Assembly (NCBI GenBank): GCA_027604005.1 | Contig: JADGJT010000037.1 | Coordinates: 30,470-94,469 of the forward strand | Direction of reading: 5' to 3' | Source of the DNA: Dinochytrium kinnereticum | Lineage: Eukaryota; Chytridiomycota; Chytridiomycetes; Chytridiales; Chytridiaceae | Length of the DNA: 64,000 nucleotides | Part shown: positions 46,801 to 57,041 of the stretch, piece by piece | Numbering within the stretch: position 1 is the first letter of the stretch | Layout of the letters: the number at the start of each line of letters is the position of its first letter | Notes under the pieces: generated by a model | Databases searched by the model: none | What the model was told of the DNA's origin: nothing | Seen by the model: the letters and a program-made list of their open reading frames with translations, nothing else | Made by a program: the position numbers and the translations under genes

Positions 46801-49793
46801 TCAGTATTTCCTTGGGAATGGAAATTTATCCTTCTCCATAATCCCGCCTGCATGAGCAGCAATAGTTTTGTCAAGCACTCCTCCTTTCTCGGCTCTCACA
46901 TCATCGATCACGGATTTTACATAAGTGAATACCAGACGGTCGCGCTCCTGTCCAAAAACACCGTAATCGTTGTATGCCTTGTTTTCCTGCAGGAAAGAAA
47001 GATAAATTGGAAAACCAATAATCAAAACATCAGAGAACTAGACCAAAAACTAAAAAAACAACGGTAATAATGATAATGATAAAACGGAAACTCGGCTAGT
47101 TAAACTCACCGTCAAGACCTGCTTGATTTCATCAAGGTTAATCAAGCGCCACTCATCGCCATCCTCCGCTTCCTTCTTACCCTTATCAACGGCCTGCACG
47201 TGGGCGCTCTGCACCGCATTCCGCACATGGAAGAGGATGAATTTATTCTCTTTTAACGCCTCCTCCAAGTCCGCTTTAGCCTTTGCAACGCGATCCCCCT
47301 GCCTCCGATTGAATAACTTACGCACGGGCGCCATCGCTGCCTCCTCAGGATTCGATTCAAGATCGCCTTCGGGCACATAAGGCCCACTTGAGGGCGACGT
47401 CCAACCCTTTAGTTGCTGCGTGCGCGGATCCCTCATAATCACGTCGGAGAGCTCGTCAAAAGTGGAGGTAATGGTTGCGATTACGTCGACTAGGTTGTGG
47501 AATGCAGCAAGCCGACGATTGAAGATGTGGGTCGTATGCTCTTCGAATAGCCGACGAAGCTCATTCTCAGGAAGGTGGCATTGATCCCACCGCGGATCCT
47601 TTTCCATATCCAATCGGATCTGCTGCCATATTGCCTTTAAGAGGAGAAAAGTTATTAACTGATTCATATGGTTGTCCCATTACATCGTGATTCCTAACAG
47701 TATCAATCAGCAGAGCCTTAAATGTCGTCTCAGAGTCCTCACGCATCAGCTTATTTCGCTTGAATCTAGTTTCCTTATTCAACTCTGCCATCTGTTTTCT
47801 AACTGCCTCCTCACGCTCTTTCATACTAGCAGCCTCTCTGCGAAAAAATTAAACCAACATTGGGCAAATTCGTACCTAGCCTTCTTCTCTCTTTCCCTCT
47901 TTTCTTTCTCGTCTTCCTGCATATCGTCTTTCTCCTCGTCCTCCAATTTTTTCCTGTATGCATAAAAGAGCTCCTCCCGATCCACTGGGGTCAGCGCTAG
48001 GTATCGTGGGTCGTTTTCAATTTCCTTTCGAGCCTGAAACAAAAAAAGAAGAAGAAAAGAAGAAGAAAAAAGAAAGAAAGAAAGAAAAGGGTAGAGGGAA
48101 AGAAGTGAGGTTATGAATGACATGTGACATTAATTATACAAACCTCTCTCCATAGAGTTTTCGGGCCAATGATGGCGCATTCCGCAAGAAGATCGTTATA
48201 TTCATCAGTCAACTTTTGCTTTTCCTCCCGCTTCTGCTTAACCCTTTCAACCTTCTTCTGGTTCACAAAGTCATTAAAGAGCTGTCTCCTCTCCCTATCC
48301 TCAGTAATGGCAGTGAACCTCGGATCCTTGCGATATCTCCTCGCGAAATCCTCCCAAGTTGTTCTATAATTCACCATCTCATCGAGGAGCTTAGTGTACC
48401 CATCCTTGGCGTCCTTGGACTTTGACTTTCGATCTTCGCGAATCTCTATCACCCTTATTTTACAGTAATTTTCAAACAACTGCTTCCTTTCTTTCAGTGT
48501 TTTGACCACTGTTTAAGAATAGACCGGGGGATAGCAGTGTTAGGCCGGAACGTAAGAAATAAAGAATGTGGCTCTATAGCACAGGAAAAACTTACGGGAG
48601 TACCTATCATCATGGATAATTTTCGGTAGCTCTCGCTCCCAAGTAGTAAACGGAGAAACATCTTTTTCTCTCAATAATTTCTATGAGCAAAGAAAGGTGT
48701 TATGGAAGTCTACCCAAAACGCGCCAAAATTACAGCCAGGAACAGCAATATCTAACCATAAACACTTCCGCTCTCTGCTCATTGGTAAGTTCCTCCTCGG
48801 CGCCAATCCTTGCTTTCTTCGGATCCTCACCGCCATTCTCCACGTCAAGTTTGCGCTTTAAGGCCCCAATGCTACCCGCGCCCGCATTGCCACCTTCACC
48901 GTCTTCCGCAGCCTCAACTCCCTCCTCTCCATCATTTTCCTCTCCATCTGCAGCTCTCTCTTCTTCTGAGTCGTCCATAGGTGCGGGCGCGGCCAAGATC
49001 TGTCCGATCAGTTCACCAATCTCATCTGGCATTTCCCAAGTGACTTCTCTGGTCTCGCTATTAACAAAAAACTCATTGTCTTTGTTGGTGAGGACGATTG
49101 ACCACGGGCTATTTGGAAGCTTCTTCCTGTCATTTCAGGTTAGAAATATGATTTGATAACGCTTTTCTACATTGACACTGGCCGTTCATTCCTCTTCTTA
49201 GGCTGTTCCACTAGAGGCGCCTCCTCTTCGCCGTTATCAATGCCTTCGGCTGCAGGATTTTTCGACTCTTCTGTTTTAGTTGCATCTTCCTTTAACACTG
49301 GCGGTGGGCCCGGAGGAGGTGGGGGAGCGAAATCACTCGGTCTCTCCCAGGTACTCTGTTTCGTAATGGAGTTGTAAAAGTAAGAGACTCCGTTGGGTCC
49401 CTTGTGCTCTGTCCAAGCGGATTGAACTGTTGGCGGTCGAGAAGGTGGTGGTGGTGGTGGTGGGCGCATCCCAGGAGGCATCATCATCATCGGTCTTTGG
49501 GGAGGTCCAGGAGGATACATCATTGGTTGCCCCATTCCACCTGGATACATCGGAGGCGCCCCCATTGGCCCTCCCATAGGGCCTTGGGGATATCCGTATC
49601 CAGGGTAAGGGTGTTGTGGTGGATAACCCATGCCGCCCATTTGCGGCATGCCAAATCCTGGCGGTGGACCGGGTGCAGCTTTAGGTGGTCCCTTCTTGGG
49701 TGGTCCATTGACACGTCGCTGAGGAGGTCGCGGCGGTCGCGGCCCTCCTTTGCTCCTCGGAACAAAGTCAATCTCAGGATCCAAAGGATCCAT
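46801..49793 (-). CDS. TCERG1: TCERG1/CA150-like WW- and FF-domain protein
   Basis: Links RNA polymerase II elongation to splicing: WW domains bind Pro-rich splicing factors and FF domains bind the phosphorylated CTD. The start ATG at 49791-49793 gives [21 protein letters not shown] Gly/Pro/Met-rich region is followed by WW1 ([30 protein letters not shown]) and WW2 ([35 protein letters not shown]). An acidic stretch and a nuclear-signal-like KRKLDVE precede about five FF domains: [75 protein letters not shown], plus a last unit [12 protein letters not shown]...[20 protein letters not shown]. It ends FPFPRKY, TGA 46801-46803. About eight exons. The SAFS of FF spacing and the WW pair fit TCERG1 better than Prp40. 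Confidence 0.88.
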
Positions 49794-50177
49794 TCCAAAC
49801 GCTCTCAAAGTCAAATGTCTTGGTAGCAAAAAAAAAGCAAGTTGGAATAACCTGGCCTTCTGCTCCGTAATGGTTGACCTGTCTGCGTGTTATTTCATCC
49901 GTTTATCATAAGCTTGCTTCCACCCTGATACTGCCTCTTGGGTGCAGCTATACAGAGCAAGGCAACTTGCTTTATTGGAATTGCATCAGCAGCCAGAAGT
50001 GCAATCAGAGATTGCACACTTCTTTCTTCCTCCCTTCTCTGTACATGGCCATATGCCTCTTCGTTTCTTTAGGTGTGAGCGGCTTTTCGAACGGCCCAGG
50101 ACTATCAGAGCTAAACAATGAGACGGGAAGTTCTTGATATTCTTCATATAGACCCCGCCATTGCAGCTGAGACTGCA
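49794..50177. other. Spacer upstream of TCERG1
   Basis: No convincing coding frame. It holds an imperfect hairpin at about 49996-50026 (arms GAAGTGCAATC and GATTGCACACTTC around AGA). The TCERG1 5' UTR and promoter must lie here. Confidence 0.4.
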
Positions 50178-50656
50178 CTAATCGGCATCATTCCACGAAG
50201 CGGGACAGTTATCTGCATCCTTTCGAATAGAAGGAGAATGCCGATACATTAACGTGTTAGGTTGGCAGACAGGCAAGGCCCATTCAAGGCCCAGCTCATC
50301 CTGTAATCTGGACGTGAAAGAAAGATATGCTCAAAATTTTGAAAACTGCGTGCAGTGAACATCAGTGCACCTCAATAATGGCATCCCACCATGCTCTCTT
50401 CCGCCCAAGCGAGTTGTTTGGCATGGATGGAGGTCGATTGACTTGACGCTGCTTGATGCCTGCGACACATCCATTGGGCATCGCTAGACCGAGATGACTT
50501 GGAGTTGACGGTGTACTGAGAAGGATTGCGTTTTGCCTGAGTGTTTGGCCGCAGCTCTTCCTCTTTTCCCAAGGGAACCCACCAAAAACAGAAATGCGCC
50601 CTACTAAAGACCGTTATGTTAAAGTTACTGACAGCGGACAGATACGGGGCCGACAT
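50178..50656 (-). CDS. Possible small gene of unknown function between TCERG1 and the chitinase
   Basis: Not recognised. On the minus strand a frame free of stops runs from about 50614 to 50385, reading GRISVFGGFPWEKRKSCGQT, PSHLGLAMPNGCVAGIKQRQ and LGRKRAWWDAIIE. A GTGCAC...TTACAG intron keeps phase and joins to DELGLEWALPVCQPNTLMYR, HSPSIRKDADNCPASWNDAD with TAG at 50178-50180. The only nearby ATG (50654-50656, MSAPYLSAV) needs an intron of just 25-28 nt to reach this frame, shorter than usual here, so the 5' end is doubtful. The composition (Trp pairs, charged residues) looks like true coding sequence. Confidence 0.35.
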
Positions 50657-50739
50657 TCTTGAATCCAGTCACCGTTTATTTTAAAATCATCTTTGTCTAA
50701 GGTCTATCGCATCTATAAGCATGAGTTGAACACTATTCC

Positions 50740-52062
50740 TCAAGATTGAAACGCAAGTAATGCCCTCCCAAAGTCTCCGTCTTCCTGAACTACCAAAGAA
50801 CTCGCAACAAGGCTCTTGATAGACGGATCATTTTTGAACTTGGCATTATCACGATTCGCTGACCACATTCCCAAGTAAGAAACGTAGGTGCTTCCTTTTG
50901 CCCACTTTGCAATTGATAGAGCATCCTCAAGCCTGAACACCTCCGTCGCCACATCATTTTTCCCAATCATGGGGGTGATGCCCACCTGAGCTTTCATCCC
51001 AATAATCTCCAACTGTTCCCTCGTCTTGCTCGCTGCCGAAATCGCGTACCCACCCATTCCGGTTGCACCATTTGGAGCGTAGTAAGACCCATAATCCATC
51101 GCCATGATGTTCACAACGTCCACTTTAGCGCCATTCATGACGGCGTTTTGAAGGAGAGCCACCGATACATCATCCAGACCTCCAGGATTCACCGGAAGGG
51201 TGTAGGATATCTTTAGGGGCCATGGAGTGCGCCGGCGAATCAGATTTAGTGCAATGTTTCGCCTTTCGATGGTTGCTTGGGATGCTACGTCCACGCCGTT
51301 AAGGGCGGCGCCTTCGATGTCAAAGTCCACCCATTTTGGTTCGTAGAGTTGGATCACCTTCATGTACTTGTCTGCCAGCTGCTCAGGATTTGACGATACT
51401 AATGCGAGCTCCGCTCCTGAACATTTGGATGCTCGTTAGGCTACCAGCAGAACTATTTTATGAAGTATCCAACCCAACAGAACAGAAGCTGAAAACGAAC
51501 AACTCACCAGCCGCTCCACCAAACGACACAATGACGTCCCCGCCCAACTCCCGCAACTGTTTAACCTTATCCAGCAGAAACCCTTCTTCTGCATCGTAAT
51601 ACCCACCCCAGGACGGGCCCCCCTTGGTGGACGCGACAATGAACCCAAGAGTGAAGTACTTGACTCCTGTCAGCTTCGCGTAGCTTACAAGGTCAAACGT
51701 GGGCCAAGCGGTAACATCCACGTAAGGCGCGAATGTGAGGTCTGGGAAGGAAGCCCTTGAGGCTTGTATTTTCATGGGGCTTGAGGGTTGGTTCAAGTCG
51801 CAGAACCTTTTTTGGTTTTGGTTTTTTTGGTTTTCATTTGGTAAGTGATGGGAGCTTTGGAGGGGCACTCTATGGCTTACCCAGCGGTGCAGGATTTTGA
51901 TGTGCAGTCTGTACTGGAAGAGCATGGGCATCCAAAGCCTCCTATAAGTTGTTTCAGTCTTTATGGGGGATAGCGTCTGGTACCGTTTGCGTTGCATGCG
52001 GAGTGAACTTGGACAGCAAGAATCACTAAGCATAATAGCAATAGCATAGAAAGAGAGCGCAT
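50740..52062 (-). CDS. Secreted GH18 chitinase with a Cys-rich N-terminal module
   Basis: Glycoside hydrolase family 18 enzyme cutting beta-1,4 chitin, likely for cell-wall remodelling or feeding. The start ATG at 52060-52062 gives an excellent signal peptide, MRSLSMLLLLCLVILAVQVH followed by SA. Two introns (GTACCA...CTTATAG and GTAAGCC...CCTCAAG) join it to a short cysteine-rich exon (CNANGGFGCPCSSSTDCTSK then SCTAG) and then to the catalytic domain starting FPDLTFAPYVDVTAWPTF. GH18 motifs: DVIVSFGGAAG (SxGG) and EPKWVDFDIEG, with the DxDxE core and Glu as proton donor, then VDVVNIMAMDYGSYY and TYVSYLGMWSANRDN. It ends RALLAFQS, TGA 50740-50742. The sequence resembles the bacterial-like subgroup with a simple barrel and no insertion domain. 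The first two exons are inferred from frame and signal-peptide logic. Confidence 0.87.
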
Positions 52063-52675
52063 CGTTGCTTTCATTCACAAAGAAGTTTCCAAAAGAGTTG
52101 CCGTTATGATTAAGACCGTGGTCAAATACACAAGTCGCGCAACCTTTTTATCATCGCATCAAGCTTGCAAGCCACGCGACTGTTGGACATTGTTTGACAT
52201 GAGCTTGTGGTGGCATATTTTCGCCAACAATGGGTGGCCTGGAGTAGACACTACAGACGCCTTTTGATGCTCATTCCAATTGGGTTATTGCGGCCTCCTT
52301 TTGTTATTCAACCTCGCCTCAGTATCGCAAGAAGGGCTGTGTGGAGGTTACAAGGCGCATCACAGTGCACTGTTATTGTTCAAGAATGCTCAATCACGAC
52401 GGCACCAAAAAAACTCCCAACTCTGAAATATTCTGAAGAAGATGTGTGTTTTTTCCACTCAGGTCATATCCGAAGCTGTTACAGGGTGCCGAGACAGGGG
52501 AAGGGATCGACATCACAGATCTCCGATTTTCGAAATACTTGCATGGCTTTGTTCGCATGCGAATCATCAATAACTAAACATCTCATAGTAACTGAAAGGT
52601 AAAGATTACGCCTCTATCTTAAACCAACATTAGAACGAAGGGCCGGCTCGCCAGCAACGAAGAATACTGTATAAA
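52063..52675. other. Divergent region chitinase / MORN3 with a candidate orphan exon
   Basis: Mostly promoter. A plus-strand stretch at about 52467-52574, after a CCACTCAG acceptor-like site, reads SYPKLLQGAETGEGIDITDL, RFSKYLHGFVRMRIINN and then stops. It looks protein-like but I could not join it to any convincing upstream exon, so I do not call a gene. Confidence 0.3.
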
Positions 52676-53818
52676 ATGCTAGACACTACAGCATCAATCG
52701 CTTCTCCCCATCGCCCTATTGTGAGCACCATCCCGCGACACGCCCACATTACCCAAACACCATTATGGGAGCAGCGAGACCGCCTCAGCCAAAAAAACGG
52801 CTCCCACGCGACAGTCTTCATGATCAATGGAGACAGGTACCTTGGTGAATGGAGGGCAAACAAGAAAGAAGGTTCGCTCAGAGAATATCTTGCAAAAAGC
52901 TCAGCGGTTTTTGTTTTGGAAAACGTTAAGGAAACGGAACATACTTTTACTTCAAGTCTGGATCTGTTTACGAAGGTGAATGGGCGAACGATATGCGAAA
53001 TGGGTACGGGACTTTCTCTGTTCCTCTCAACTCGACTATCAAAGCCAGTGATGCAATCACGGAGTTACCTTCGCGAAGTAATTCCCCGGCGTCTGGCCCT
53101 TCGAGTTCTGGTAAAAATAAGCAGGTGGGAAGACCCAAGACTCCGGCTTTGAGAAAAGTGTATGCGGGAGAATGGAAGAATGATAGGAGGCATGAGTTTG
53201 GGACTTATTATTATGAGGATGGGTCGTTTTATGAGGGGATGTGGGAGGACGATCAAAAGGAGGGATGGGGGAAGATGAATTACATTGATGGGTCGGTTTA
53301 TGAGGGTGAATGGCACCGGGAGATGAGGCATGGACAAGGGATTTACTTGTTACGTGGGTGGCTTTCTGTCTTGTTTTCGTTTGTTTGCTTCTTTGAATGA
53401 GAGTAGTCCTTCCCTTCCTTTTGTTTTTCTAAAAAAACGAGTTCCTCTCCTTCTCCTTTTCAAGCCAATGGAGACCGATACGAAGGAATGTGGCTGGATG
53501 ACCAAAAGGAAGGACCGGGAAGGTTCATTTTCAAAACCAAACGACAAGCCTACGAAGGAGAATGGTCCAAAGGAATGCCCAAATGCGGTACTCTCGTTGA
53601 CCTCTTACCACTTCCCGGAACAATGCCAAGAAAGTACCCCATCCCACCAGTGAGTTTTTCTCTTCCCGTTCCTCGCTGCACATCAGGAGGAAAACGATAG
53701 TGTCGTCTCACCTTTGCTCATCTCTTTACTGCAGATCAAGCTCGCGGATCCGGAAGGCCTGCTGGCTGGACAGCGGGAGTTGATTCAAGATGAGCGGATG
53801 CAGCGTATCCTCGAGTAG
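52676..53818 (+). CDS. MORN3: MORN-repeat protein, MORN3 homologue
   Basis: MORN3 is a small repeat protein known from cilia, flagella and sperm of animals and protists. The start at 52676 gives MLDTTASIASPHRPI, then LWEQRDRLSQKNGSHATVF, equivalent to the LW-x-x-WDRKAQRNG start of animal MORN3. Repeats: INGDRYLGEWRANKKEG, joined by an intron to NGTYFYFKSGSVYEGEWAND and MRNGYGTF, then VYAGEWKNDRRHEFGTYYYE, GSFYEGMWEDDQKEGWGKMN, GSVYEGEWHREMRHGQGIYL, NGDRYEGMWLDDQKEGPGRF and AYEGEWSKGMPKCGTLVDL. The diagnostic tail PRKYPIPPIKLADPEGLLAG precedes TAG at 53816-53818. Four exons, about 300 residues, longer than human MORN3 owing to a Ser/Pro/Lys insertion after repeat 2. Confidence 0.88.
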
Positions 53819-53835
53819 TTTTTGTAAAAAGGTGT

Positions 53836-53841
53836 AATAAA
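53836..53841 (+). terminator. Poly(A) signal AATAAA of MORN3
   Basis: AATAAA 18 nt after the MORN3 stop codon and about 70 nt before the EFG1 start. Confidence 0.5.
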
Positions 53842-53911
53842 GCATTGGGGGGCGATGTTCATACATACACCCTTGCACCTTTTTTTTTTTTTTTTTTTTG
53901 CCACTGAAATC

Positions 53912-55131
53912 ATGTCGGAAAGGAAACGAACCCATCAACCTGACAATGCGGACAGCGACACCACCCTCCCCAACACCGAACCAACATCCAAACGGCCAAA
54001 GCTGGATGCAAAGGAAAACCCGTTCAAGATCATCCCCAAAGGTCCAAAGGCCGATACCAGCCTTGGTGTCCTGAAAAAGAAGATCAGGGACGCCGAACGC
54101 TCCCTCAACAGGGTTAGAAGAAGAAGAAAAAAAGCGTCTGACGCATGATACCTATGTCTAACCCAGCCAATCGCTAGCCGAAACTTCATGCAGATGTAAA
54201 GATCGATCTTCAAAGACGGTTGAAGGCGTTGAATTTTGAGTTGGAGAAGAAGAAGATGGGAGAGGTTGAGCAGAAGTTATATGAAAAGTACAAGTACATC
54301 AAACACGTTGGTGGGGTTCGCATTATTTTTTGTTTTTCCTTTCTTTCACCGTTAACGCATATTAAACATTGCTTTTTTTTTTTCTTATGTTTGATCGGGT
54401 AGAGCGGACCAAGATTCAACGAAAGATCAAGAAACTTCAGAAACAGGCTGCAGAAGGAGACGGAGATGAAGAAGAAGAGTTGGAGCAGAAGGTCCTTCTT
54501 GCTTACGTCGATCACTTTCCCAGAGATATGAAATACATCTCGCTTTTCCCGAAATCAGATGGAGGGGATGATGAAACAAAACAGGACACGGAGTCAAAGG
54601 AGACGGATGCACTTCGACTCAAGATCAAAAAGAGGATTAGACTCGCGGTGGAGTCCGGTGAAGTTGAAAGGGATGGGTTTGCTTTGAGGAGTGTTGATGT
54701 TATTGGGGAGACAAAGAAGCCCATCGCTGCTCCTGTTTCTGGTGGGAAGCAAAAAGAAAAGAGCAAGCAGAAGAACAAGGGAGATCTTAAGGCAGACGAT
54801 GATGAGGGTGAATTCTCCTTTTTCTAAAATAGCTTGCTTTCATCTATTTATTAACACTTTGGTTTGCTCAGGTGGAGATAAGGATATACCCGATGGAGAG
54901 ATGTCGGAAGGAAAAGATGACTTTTTCTTATCTGGTGATGGTGATGAGGATGACGCAGATGATTCCGCACCGATCGAGCAATACGTCCCTGATTACACGC
55001 CGAAACGCACAAAGCAGTCAGATGGACGAGCTCCCTTCAGAGGTGGGAGGGGGGGGAGGGGAGGACGAGGGGCAGGAGGAAGAGGAGGAAGAGGGGGTGG
55101 TGGCTCCAGAGGAAAGATGCATAGGAAATGA
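53912..55131 (+). CDS. EFG1: rRNA-processing protein Efg1
   Basis: Nucleolar factor of the small-subunit processome needed for early 18S rRNA cleavage. The start at 53912 follows an 18-19 T run and gives MSERKRTHQPDNADSDTTLP. The Efg1 domain: LGVLKKKIRDAERSLNR, joined by an intron to LHADVKIDLQRRLKALNFEL, EKKKMGEVEQKLYEKYKYIK, then VERTKIQRKIKKLQKQA and LEQKVLLAYVDHFPRDMKYI with SLFPKS. A Lys/Glu/Asp-rich middle leads to a last exon from about 54870 with acidic DGDEDDADDSAP and a C-terminal RGG box (GGRGGRGGRGAGGRGGRGG). It ends MHRK, TGA 55129-55131. The RGG tail is a plausible RNA-binding and nucleolar feature. Four exons. Confidence 0.88.
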
Positions 55132-55476
55132 GATTAAGGAAGGAATTGGCAATGCCTTATCAATAAAGGCATTTCTTTTGTCAACAAGCACTAGAGTAAG
55201 AATTCATAGATGAGATCGTAAGCTGAGTTAAGAGTGATGAGAAAGACTGAATATATTTTTAAGTTACACAAGAGTATCTGATGATACAAGAGTATCTGAT
55301 GATACATACAGGAATGGATATTGGAAGAAACATTAACAGAGATAAAATCAACAAAGAGACAACAATAGACCTTCAGGAAAACCAAACGCCTCATCAGAAA
55401 TGTCCTTTTATTGTTGAAAATTAACAGAGGAAAAGGTTAAAAAACGCATGACGAAAACCCAGATAACGAATAAACC
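55132..55476. other. Convergent spacer EFG1 / DNAJC9
   Basis: 345 bp with no coding signal. It holds an AATAAA at 55162-55167 for EFG1 and an 18-bp tandem duplication at 55268-55303. Confidence 0.5.
55268..55303 (+). repeat. 18-bp unit in two exact tandem copies
   Basis: Copies at 55268-55285 and 55286-55303 are identical. Each contains GTATC...GATAC, a short inverted repeat of 5 bp with a 4-base loop once the next two bases are included. Confidence 0.85.
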
Positions 55477-56855
55477 TTATTTCCCTTTCCCAGTCGTCTT
55501 CAACCTCTTTGACGATCTTGTCCCCTCCGTCACAGCCGCCGCCTTCCTACCCTTCTTTACGCCCGCATCAACACCAGCAACACCATCCTCATTCTCCTTC
55601 TCATTCTCACCAACTTTCTTACTAAACAACTTTTCCCTCAACTTCAAAAACTCCTCTTCAGAAGGCTCCTCCACCACCTTCCCCTTCTTCCCCCCTCTCT
55701 TCCCTTTAGAAGCACGCGCCTCCTCCTCCCTCTCAAGCCTCTCAATCAGCCCATCCAATCGATCATTTTTCTTCTGAACAATCTTACTCCTCAGCTCCTC
55801 CAAAGAATCCACCTTGGAGTTTTTCTGGCCTGCGAATTCACGCATCTCCGCTTCGGCGGCCTTCTTGCGTCTCTGGGTGGCCTTTTCGTCCTCTTTGAAA
55901 AACTTTTTGTGCACGGAGAGGACAGGGGATGACTTGGATTCGATGTGGTTGAGGATTATGGAGCGGAAGCGTGGTTCGTCTTCCCAAGTCGATAGGGGAA
56001 CTCTTTCGAGGATTTTGTCCATGTCTCCTTTGGTGGTTTTGTAGGCTTCGATAAGGTCTTGTTTTTCCTCCTCGGAATCTTTTGAAAGGAAGAAGATGTA
56101 GGACGTGAGAGGTTAGGAAGTTGGAAATGCTGTGTGTGAAGCAACTCATTCACTTGAAACATTCATCAGCAAGAAAGATGACCAGAGACATAAAAATGCT
56201 CTCAATCAACTGGTTTAGAAAAAACGGGATGGGAGTGGAGAAAGAACGACCGTCTGTCAACCATCCATACTGATGTATGAAATAATCCCCTACCCCGCCC
56301 TACGTCGCGGTCCGTTTTTGTTGTTTAAAAGAAAAAAAAAGAAAGAAACCAACCTTTATACTTTACCGCAAACTTCTCAATAGTCTCCGTGGTCACCAAA
56401 CCCCCCCACAACTCCCTAAAAAACTTCTCCCACCCGCCATCAGGTCGCAACCCCTCAAACCTTTCCCCAAGCCCCGAGTCATCAATACACCCCGTCTCAT
56501 CATACCGAGCGCGTTTATCAGGGTTGGTCAGAACGGCGTAATACCGAGCAAGGGTTTGAAACTTTTCAGTTGCCGCGGCCTTTTCCGTGTCGGTTTCAAG
56601 CGCACTAAGCTTGTCGGGGTGGTAGAGGAGGCAGAGCTTTTGGAAAACGGAGGGAAGGGGGGGAGGGGGGCATGTTAGAGAGAACTGAGAGGGGGGTTTG
56701 AGAGGGTGTACCTTGTGGTAGGCTTTTTTTATTTCGGTGGTTGTGGATGTTCTGGAGACGTTGAAGAAGGCGTAGAGGTCTGGAGTTGCCTCCTCCTGTT
56801 GCTCGGAGAGGTCGGTGCCTTCGATAGGAGGTGCTGGCTTACTCTTTGTCCGCAT
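55477..56855 (-). CDS. DNAJC9: DnaJ homologue subfamily C member 9 (histone-binding co-chaperone)
   Basis: J-domain protein that in animals binds histones H3-H4 and recruits Hsp70. The start at 56853-56855 gives MRTKSKPAPPIEGTDLSEQQ. The J domain reads DLYAFFNVSRTSTTTEIKKA, then after an intron LCLLYHPDKLSALETDTEKA with the HPD motif, and FQTLARYYAVLTNPDKRARY. The segment WEKFFRELWGGLVTTETIEK is typical of DNAJC9, as is the next exon: DLIEAYKTTKGDMDKILERV, PLSTWEDEPRFRSIILNHIE. The C-terminus is Lys/Glu-rich with nuclear-signal-like RSSKRLKTTGKGK, stop at 55477-55479. Three exons. Fungal homologues are often annotated only as DnaJ proteins. Confidence 0.88.
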
Positions 56856-57041
56856 GGCTGGATTGATTTTTCAAATAAAAATTGGTGACAAGATGTTTGT
56901 TTGAGAGGAGAGTCTGATCCCTATTATTATTACACACTTGAGGAGGGCGGTTCGCTTTCTCTCTTCGCTCTTTTTGCCTCTACGAATACGTTGGCCTTTT
57001 GTGATTATTTTGGAGGGTGGGATGTTTACAGCGAGCGGCTG

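Noticed and set aside
49404..49826. Plus-strand His/Trp/Arg-rich open frame
   Set aside because: It is antisense to the Pro/Gly/Met-rich region and WW domain of TCERG1; the odd composition comes from the complementary strand.
49794..49829. N-terminal extension of TCERG1 ([12 protein letters not shown])
   Set aside because: It would start from TTG, not ATG; the ATG at 49791-49793 is the first usable start, although an upstream exon cannot be excluded.
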